NCBI GenBank assembly: GCA_040904765.1
Contig: JBBDST010000002.1
Location: forward strand, 1-12,972
Length of the DNA: 12,972 nucleotides
Direction of reading: 5' to 3'
Source: JBBDST01 sp040904765
GTDB lineage: Bacteria; Actinomycetota; Nitriliruptoria; Nitriliruptorales; Nitriliruptoraceae
Shown: piece by piece, positions 9,358-12,972 of the stretch
How the letters are laid out: each line of letters opens with the position of its first letter
Position numbering within the stretch: position 1 is the stretch's first letter
Translations under genes and position numbers: made by a program
The notes under the pieces: model-generated
Told to the model about the DNA's origin: nothing
What the model saw: only the letters and a program-made list of their open reading frames with translations
Database searches by the model: none

Positions 9358-9789
9358 ATGGTCGACTACGGAGATCGAAAGACACTGCCAACGGACCGTG
9401 ATGTTGTCACGTTCCTTGACGGAGTCGCCGACGCGCGCCGACGAGAAGATGCCTGGCAGGTCCTTGCTGTGATGTGTCGGATCACGGGAGCAGATCCCAC
9501 AATGTGGGGCTCTTCGATCGTCGGGTTTGGGCACCAGCCCTATACCACGTCTGATGGCAAGCAGCGGGACTGGTTTGCTATCGGTTTTTCACCCCGGAAA
9601 GCGGCGCTCACGATCTACGGCCTGACCTATTACGGCAGTAACGACGATCTGCTTGCCCGTCTTGGCAAACACACGACCGGCAAAGGCTGCCTGCATGTCA
9701 AGCGACTCGAAGATCTCGACCAACAGGTGCTCGAAATGCTGATTGCACGTGCCTGGGCAACCAACCATGTCGAGGATGCTTCAAGCTAA
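9358..9789 (+). CDS. DUF1801 domain protein
   Basis: This 143-residue cytoplasmic protein shows the hallmarks of DUF1801 (YdhG-like): MWGSSIVGFG around residues 49-58, then DWFAIGFSPRKAALTIYG (71-88), and KHTTGKGCLHVKRLEDLD (104-121). The fold is small alpha/beta. The biochemical role of the family is not established; members occur widely and are often found near stress or regulatory genes. It begins 27 nt after the ndvB stop with AAGGGTG a few nucleotides before the ATG, so it is probably translated from the same transcript as the glucan synthase. It may simply ride along with ndvB, and no mechanistic link between the two can be read from the sequence. The length is normal for the family and the gene looks intact. 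Confidence 0.85.
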   Translation: MVDYGDRKTLPTDRDVVTFLDGVADARRREDAWQVLAVMCRITGADPTMWGSSIVGFGHQPYTTSDGKQRDWFAIGFSPRKAALTIYGLTYYGSNDDLLARLGKHTTGKGCLHVKRLEDLDQQVLEMLIARAWATNHVEDASS

Positions 9790-9794
9790 GAGCC

Positions 9795-9809
9795 GGGCTT
9801 TATGAGCCC
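9795..9809 (+). terminator. Small hairpin after the DUF1801 gene, possible terminator
   Basis: GGGCT TTATG AGCCC forms a perfect 5-bp stem with a 5-nt loop, 5 nt after the TAA stop. No run of T follows, so it does not meet the classical intrinsic-terminator pattern. It could be a weak or U-tract-less terminator, or an mRNA 3' end stabiliser, for the ndvB-DUF1801 transcript. Confidence 0.25.
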
Positions 9810-10038
9810 AAGTCCAACGCCTCAGATCCTTGACCCCATGTGAAAGCAAGGTCCCTGCGGCACTGTTTCGCACCGCACAGCAGCACCAACCACGGTGGGG
9901 GAGCGACGCGTCCGTCTTTCAGGTCATGATCTGGCTTTGGGAGGTGGATCACCGGGCATGTCTGAGATGATCGGCGACGGGCGGGCTTTCTTTGTCGCAG
10001 TAGCACTTGGCACACTGGTCGCACTGGCTAGGCTCCAA
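9800..10038 (-). pseudogene. Possible decayed Cys-rich protein gene
   Basis: Two adjacent minus-strand frames join into something protein-like. The first (10038 down to 9949, TTG start) encodes 29 residues including QCDQCAKCYCDKESPPVADH, a C-x2-C-x2-C-x-C pattern that could bind zinc. It ends at a TGA (complement of 9949-9951). Moving one base into the next frame continues RVIHLPKPDHDLKDGRVAPP and on to a TAA near 9800. A single indel would give a small protein of roughly 80 residues. I do not recognise the family with confidence. The region also contains the promoter of the following plus-strand gene, so the open frames may be chance. Confidence 0.22.
10007..10034 (+). promoter_or_regulatory. 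Promoter (-35 TTGGCA, -10 TAGGCT) for a leaderless CoA-transferase mRNA
   Basis: TTGGCA at 10007-10012 and TAGGCT at 10029-10034 are separated by 16 nt. TAGGCT is a typical -10 box in actinobacteria. Only 6 nt (CCAATT) separate it from the ATG at 10041, so transcription would be expected to start at or next to the A of the start codon. No real Shine-Dalgarno sequence precedes the gene, which agrees with leaderless translation. The boxes and spacing are seen directly; their use is inferred. Confidence 0.5.
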
Positions 10039-10040
10039 TT

Positions 10041-11237
10041 ATGAAGCCACTGGCAGATCTTCGCATTCTTGCAATCGAGCAGAATCAGGCTGGGTCTTTT
10101 GGCAGTATGCACCTTGCCGATCTGGGCGCAGACGTAATTAAAATCGAAGATGCCCGCACGGGAGGCGATCAAGGCCGGTATGTCGAGCCATTTCAAGACG
10201 GCGACGACAGCCTGTTTTTCCAATCGCTAAATCGCAACAAGCGCAGCATTGCAATTGATCTTTCCGCGCCAGCCGGTCGCAAAGTTTTTGAAGATCTGGT
10301 CGCGAGATCTGACGCGGTGTATGCAAACTTACGCGGCGATCTTCCGAGGAAATTGCAGATCTGCTATGACGATTTGAAGCATGTCAATCCTGCCATCGTT
10401 TGCTGTTCGCTGTCGGACTTTGGCATGACCGGTCCCCGTCATGCACAAGAGGCGACCGGAGCCCAGATTGAAGGAATCGCGGCTTGGATGAGCCTGACAG
10501 GTGAGCCGCAAGGGCCTCCGATCAAAAGCGGGTTACCGCTCGTCGAGTTTTGTGCAGGGTTAGTGGCAGCGCTTGCGCTCATGTGTGCAGTCCATGCAGC
10601 ACAGCGTGACGGGGTCGGCATGGATTGCGACACCAGTCTTTTCGATACCGCAATGAGTCTTCTTTCGTATCAAGGAACGTGGCATTTGTCGGCTGGATTT
10701 GAACCGGTACGTGTCGCGCAATCCGGGCATCCATCATTAGTTCCCGTTCAATTGTTCCAAGCCTTGGACGGCTGGTTTGTTGTTATGGCATTAAAGGAAA
10801 AGTTCTGGCAACGCATTGCAATCGGGATAGGCCGGCCGGAGCTCATTGATGATCCGGGTTTTTCCACGTTTGCCGCGCGTTATGCCAACCGCCAGGAGGT
10901 TGTTGATGTCTTGTCCGCAGAGTTCATTCAGCATCCGCGCACGTATTGGATCTCGGTTTTTGAGGATGCTGGTGTCCCGGTTGCCGCAGTGAACTCTGTC
11001 TCTGAGGCGATGAGCGAGCCTCACACGCTGGCTCGAGACGTTATTCTCAACCAGCACCATCCTGTATGGGGTCAACTGCGGCAAATTGGGTCACCAGTGC
11101 GTGTTGGCGAAACCCGAACTCGTCATAACTTTGCGCCTGGGCTGGGAGAACATACCGCGACGGTTCTGCGCGAACTGTTGGGATATTCGCCTGAGGAAGT
11201 CGCCGCAATACAACGATCAGCAGCTGGCGCTGTTTAA
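10041..11237 (+). CDS. Family III CoA-transferase (CaiB/BaiF), Glu at the catalytic position
   Basis: This 398-residue protein has the family III layout: an N-terminal Rossmann-like part with MHLADLGADVIKIE (23-36), LNRNKRSIAIDL (63-74), SLSDFGMTGP (123-132), SLTGEPQGPP (151-160), SLFDTAMSLLSYQG further on, and a C-terminal GAPVAAVNS-like segment (AGVPVAAVNSVSEA). Relatives move CoA between carboxylic acids through an aspartyl-CoA thioester. The segment that normally carries that Asp (pattern P-x-x-D-x-x-x-G) reads GLPLVEFCAG here, with Glu169 (codon 10545-10547) in its place. The protein may therefore have altered or no transferase activity, or may use Glu. The start has almost no ribosome binding site and a promoter ends 6 nt before it. 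The substrate cannot be deduced. Racemases of the same fold are an alternative, but they also keep the Asp. Confidence 0.88.
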   Translation: MKPLADLRILAIEQNQAGSFGSMHLADLGADVIKIEDARTGGDQGRYVEPFQDGDDSLFFQSLNRNKRSIAIDLSAPAGRKVFEDLVARSDAVYANLRGDLPRKLQICYDDLKHVNPAIVCCSLSDFGMTGPRHAQEATGAQIEGIAAWMSLTGEPQGPPIKSGLPLVEFCAGLVAALALMCAVHAAQRDGVGMDCDTSLFDTAMSLLSYQGTWHLSAGFEPVRVAQSGHPSLVPVQLFQALDGWFVVMALKEKFWQRIAIGIGRPELIDDPGFSTFAARYANRQEVVDVLSAEFIQHPRTYWISVFEDAGVPVAAVNSVSEAMSEPHTLARDVILNQHHPVWGQLRQIGSPVRVGETRTRHNFAPGLGEHTATVLRELLGYSPEEVAAIQRSAAGAV

Positions 11238-11567
11238 GTCAGCACTACTGATCTTTGCTGTTCTTGAACAACGTTGGTTTATACAATCCAGGCAACCCCG
11301 GCTCAAGAGCCAGCCAGATGGGCGCTTTGCTGGCGTCATCGCGATTGAAATGACCCAGGTCTGTCGGTGGTGCCTGGACACGGCAATTTTGGGTCAGCCA
11401 ACATTTATCAACTGGCGACTTGAGCCGCTGCTGCAGCAAGACCATCCTTCGAAACGGAGAACGACAGTGAGATATTTCTGGTCCAGATGGCGGATCGGAG
11501 GGCTATGGTGGGAACTGGGAATCGTTTTCGGGAGCTGTTTTCCGAGTAGACGGGAGTGTCTGCGCTT
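11238..11567. other. Intergenic stretch without a convincing gene
   Basis: These 330 nt separate the CoA-transferase from the 344-aa protein gene. A plus frame stays open across it (from 11086 to 11730), but it overlaps both neighbours out of frame and has shadow-like, Arg/Trp-rich composition. Minus-strand frames here are also unconvincing. A weak promoter candidate is TTGCTG at 11255-11260 with TATACA at 11280-11285 (19-nt spacing), which could serve the downstream genes. GGCTCAAGAGCC near 11298-11310 is a 4-bp hairpin only. I see no tRNA, riboswitch or repeat. Confidence 0.4.
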
Positions 11568-12602
11568 ATGCCAGTTGAATTCCAGCAACTACATGAAGTC
11601 GACGAAGCATCCGGGTTGGAATATTGCTATCAGCAGGGATGGACAGATGGCCTGCCGGTCACCCCGCCCACTGACCGTTTGGTCGCACGCTTTCTCGATG
11701 AGGTTGGGCTTAGCGGAGACGAAGTCTTAGGTGAAGTAGCACCACGTGGGGTCACGCTGACGGCCGAGAAAGTGGCAGCAAACGCAGTCATGGCCGGGTG
11801 TTTACCGGCCTACATGCCAGTAGTGGTCGCAGCCATCGGTGCGATGACTGATCCCACGTTCAATCTCCATGCGACCAGTTCAAGCACCGGCGGAGCCGCT
11901 CATTTGTTGGTGGTCAATGGTCCCATCGCGCGGGAACTGGAGATCAATGCCGGTCCCAACGTTTTCGGTCAAGGTTTCCGCGCGAACGCGACTATCGGCC
12001 GCTCAGTGCAACTCGCACTGCGCAACATCTGTAAGGCAATCCCAGGCAAACTAGATCGCTCGACCATGGGCACACCAGGGAAGTTCTCCCTGTGCATAGC
12101 TGAACTGGAAGAGTTCAGTCCTTGGGAGCCGTTAAGCGTCTCACGGGGTTTTGCCGAAGGTGAGAATGTTGTCACGGCGTTTGCAACCGAGTGTCCGCAT
12201 TACATCTTTAACTACCTGTCGAATGAACCGGTCGGCATTCTCACTTCGATCGCCTTCAAGATGGCATCTTTTGCCAACTATCACGACCCGCACGGCCCAT
12301 CAGAGAACGTTATCGCGTTGTGTCCTGAACATGTTCGTACGATCGGCAAGTGGAGCAAAACGGACGTGCAAGAGTTCTTGTTTACGCATGCGAGACGTCC
12401 AGCTGCCGATTTGAAGCGTGCCGGGAAAATGATGGGACCAATTGAGTCTGGTGACGAAGAACGGCTGGTTCCGCTCGTTGACGACCCTGAACTCATTTCC
12501 ATCGTGGTTGCAGGCGGCGATGCTGGCGGTATCTCCTGCCACGTGGCCGGTTGGGCTGGGGGCCGCATGTCCCGCAGCGTCAGCCGCAAAATCACGGTGT
12601 AG
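11568..12602 (+). CDS. Conserved protein of unknown function, partner of the UGSC selenoprotein gene
   Basis: This 344-residue protein has no signal peptide, no clear membrane segment and no domain I can name. Notable segments are YQQGWTDGLPVTPPTDRLVA (21-40), NAVMAGCLPAYMPVVVAAIG (72-91), a Gly/Ser-rich HATSSSTGGAAHLLVVNGP (101-119), AGPNVFGQGFRANATIGR (128-145) and a C-terminal VVAGGDAGGISCHVAGWAGG (313-332). Seven Cys are present (20, 78, 155, 176, 209, 252, 324), none in a CxxC pair. The Gly-rich loops suggest a nucleotide- or cofactor-binding enzyme, but that is inference. I think proteins of this GW(T)DGLPV-PPT type recur next to UGSC genes, from memory and unchecked. The ATG at 11568 is preferred, with GGGAG 11 nt upstream; a GTG at 11556 would add four residues. 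The selenoprotein gene follows after 38 nt, which suggests an operon. Confidence 0.75.
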   Translation: MPVEFQQLHEVDEASGLEYCYQQGWTDGLPVTPPTDRLVARFLDEVGLSGDEVLGEVAPRGVTLTAEKVAANAVMAGCLPAYMPVVVAAIGAMTDPTFNLHATSSSTGGAAHLLVVNGPIARELEINAGPNVFGQGFRANATIGRSVQLALRNICKAIPGKLDRSTMGTPGKFSLCIAELEEFSPWEPLSVSRGFAEGENVVTAFATECPHYIFNYLSNEPVGILTSIAFKMASFANYHDPHGPSENVIALCPEHVRTIGKWSKTDVQEFLFTHARRPAADLKRAGKMMGPIESGDEERLVPLVDDPELISIVVAGGDAGGISCHVAGWAGGRMSRSVSRKITV

Positions 12603-12627
12603 ATCCATCCCAAACGCGAAATTAACC

Positions 12628-12634
12628 GGAGGAG
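12628..12634 (+). promoter_or_regulatory. Strong ribosome binding site of the UGSC gene
   Basis: GGAGGAG lies 6 nt before the ATG at 12641 and fixes the start of the selenoprotein gene. It is the best Shine-Dalgarno match on the plus strand in this window, suggesting that the protein is translated efficiently despite the recoded UGA. Confidence 0.7.
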
Positions 12635-12640
12635 AAGCAA

Positions 12641-12972
12641 ATGAAAGTTCGGCTTGTTGATCCTAGCCACACCCCGACGAGCGGATTGCTGGAATACAAC
12701 GTTCGTCCCGAGAACCTGGCCGGCAAGATTGTTGGTTTGCTTGGCAACGCCAAACCGAATTCGCCCGTGTTTCTCGCAATGGTCGGAGAACGGCTAAAGG
12801 AAAAATATGGCGTGGCGGAGGTTGTTGCGTTTGACAAGCCTGTCACCTCGATGCCTGCCCCAACTGGAATTCTTGAGCAGATGGTCCAAAAAGTCGATAT
12901 TGCGGTCACCGGTGTAGGCGATTGAGGGTCGTGCTCGTCGTGCAGTATGTACGACGGAATTGCACTCGAACG
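12641..12972 (+). CDS. UGSC-family selenoprotein, 5' part, in-frame UGA read as Sec
   Basis: The frame opens with MKVRLVDPSHTPTSG, passes LAGKIVGLLGNAKPNSPVFL (26-45), RLKEKYGV (51-58) and MVQKVDIAVTGVGD (81-94), and meets TGA at 12923-12925. Beyond it the same frame continues GSCSSCSMYDGIALE without a stop to the right edge. VTGVGD-U-GSC-xxCS is the signature of the UGSC (seleno)protein family, in which Sec, or Cys in homologues, begins the U/C-G-S-C motif. Residue 95 is therefore Sec, giving a selenol near Cys98 and Cys101, suited to redox or nucleophilic chemistry. The true role is unknown. The N-terminal part looks like a small alpha/beta domain. The gene is incomplete here: 94 codons, Sec and 15 more codons are visible. 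It follows the 344-aa protein gene by 38 nt with a strong ribosome binding site. A gene caller that treats UGA as a stop would wrongly report a 94-residue protein. Confidence 0.9.
12923..12925 (+). other. Selenocysteine codon (UGA) of the UGSC motif
   Basis: This in-frame TGA is codon 95 of the gene starting at 12641 and is followed at once by GGG TCG TGC (Gly-Ser-Cys). Family conservation on both sides, and the downstream hairpin, indicate recoding by SelB and tRNA-Sec instead of termination. Confidence 0.88.
12936..12956 (+). promoter_or_regulatory. Bacterial SECIS hairpin
   Basis: The RNA just after the Sec codon folds into a stem pairing 12936-12943 (CGUCGUGC) with 12949-12956 (GUACGACG): eight pairs, one of them G-U. 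The loop is AGUAU (12944-12948). An extra U-G pair (12935/12957) is possible. The loop begins after 18 nt following the UGA, and its second base is G. Bacterial SECIS elements recognised by SelB typically have a short stem and a small loop with a G in its first two positions, about this far downstream. The hairpin lies inside the coding sequence and must also encode SSCSMYDG. Confidence 0.72.

Noticed and set aside
11255..11285. TTGCTG-19-TATACA promoter upstream of the 344-aa protein gene
   Set aside because: The boxes are partial matches with a long spacer and lie almost 300 nt before the start codon; kept only as a remark in the intergenic entry.
11086..11730. A 214-codon plus-strand frame across the gap between the CoA-transferase and the 344-aa protein gene
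   Set aside because: It overlaps the end of one real gene and the start of the next out of frame, has Trp/Arg-rich composition, no ribosome binding site, and no recognisable similarity.
12923..12925. TGA as the stop of a 94-residue protein
   Set aside because: The conserved family motif continues in frame across it, and a SECIS-like hairpin follows, so termination is the less likely reading.
1..12972. CRISPR arrays, tRNA or rRNA genes, insertion sequences
   Set aside because: Reading through the intergenic regions on both strands I saw no regularly spaced repeats, no tRNA cloverleaf (including tRNA-Sec), and no transposase or terminal inverted repeats.

Overview
The window reads like a piece of a fairly G+C-rich bacterial chromosome. 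The lineage cannot be fixed from the sequence. An apparently leaderless gene behind a TTGGCA-16-TAGGCT promoter and an ATP-dependent DNA ligase remnant fit an actinobacterium or a similar environmental lineage. The right-hand end implies that the host makes selenocysteine (Sec).

Layout. Positions 1-304 (minus strand) hold the start of an ATP-dependent DNA ligase, with its nucleophile motif, whose frame is broken soon after that motif. A 22-residue hydrophobic peptide with a strong ribosome binding site lies at 356-424 (minus). After a divergent intergenic region (425-687), one huge gene at 688-9330 encodes an NdvB-type cyclic beta-1,2-glucan synthase (about 2880 aa). It is followed 27 nt later by a DUF1801 protein (9358-9789), probably cotranscribed. 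Positions 9790-10040 hold a small hairpin, a possible decayed minus-strand Cys-rich gene, and the promoter of the next gene. A family III (CaiB/BaiF) CoA-transferase lies at 10041-11237 and has Glu where the family normally has its catalytic Asp. About 330 nt without a convincing gene follow. The window closes with a two-gene unit: a 344-aa protein of unassigned function (11568-12602) and, 38 nt later, the start of a UGSC-family selenoprotein (12641 to beyond the right edge).

The main result is at the right end. A conventional gene caller ends the last ORF at the TGA at 12923-12925. The reading frame continues as VTGVGD-U-GSCSSCSMYDGIALE, the signature of the UGSC (seleno)protein family. Immediately downstream the RNA can form an 8-bp hairpin with a 5-nt loop whose second base is G, placed 18 nt after the UGA, as expected of a bacterial SECIS element. 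The gene is therefore recoded, not terminated, and runs off the window.

How the parts may work together. The left half (glucan synthase, DUF1801 protein, tiny membrane peptide) looks like envelope or osmotic-stress functions. The right half (CoA-transferase, 344-aa protein, UGSC selenoprotein) may be a small metabolic cassette using thiol/selenol and CoA chemistry. No substrate can be read from the sequence.
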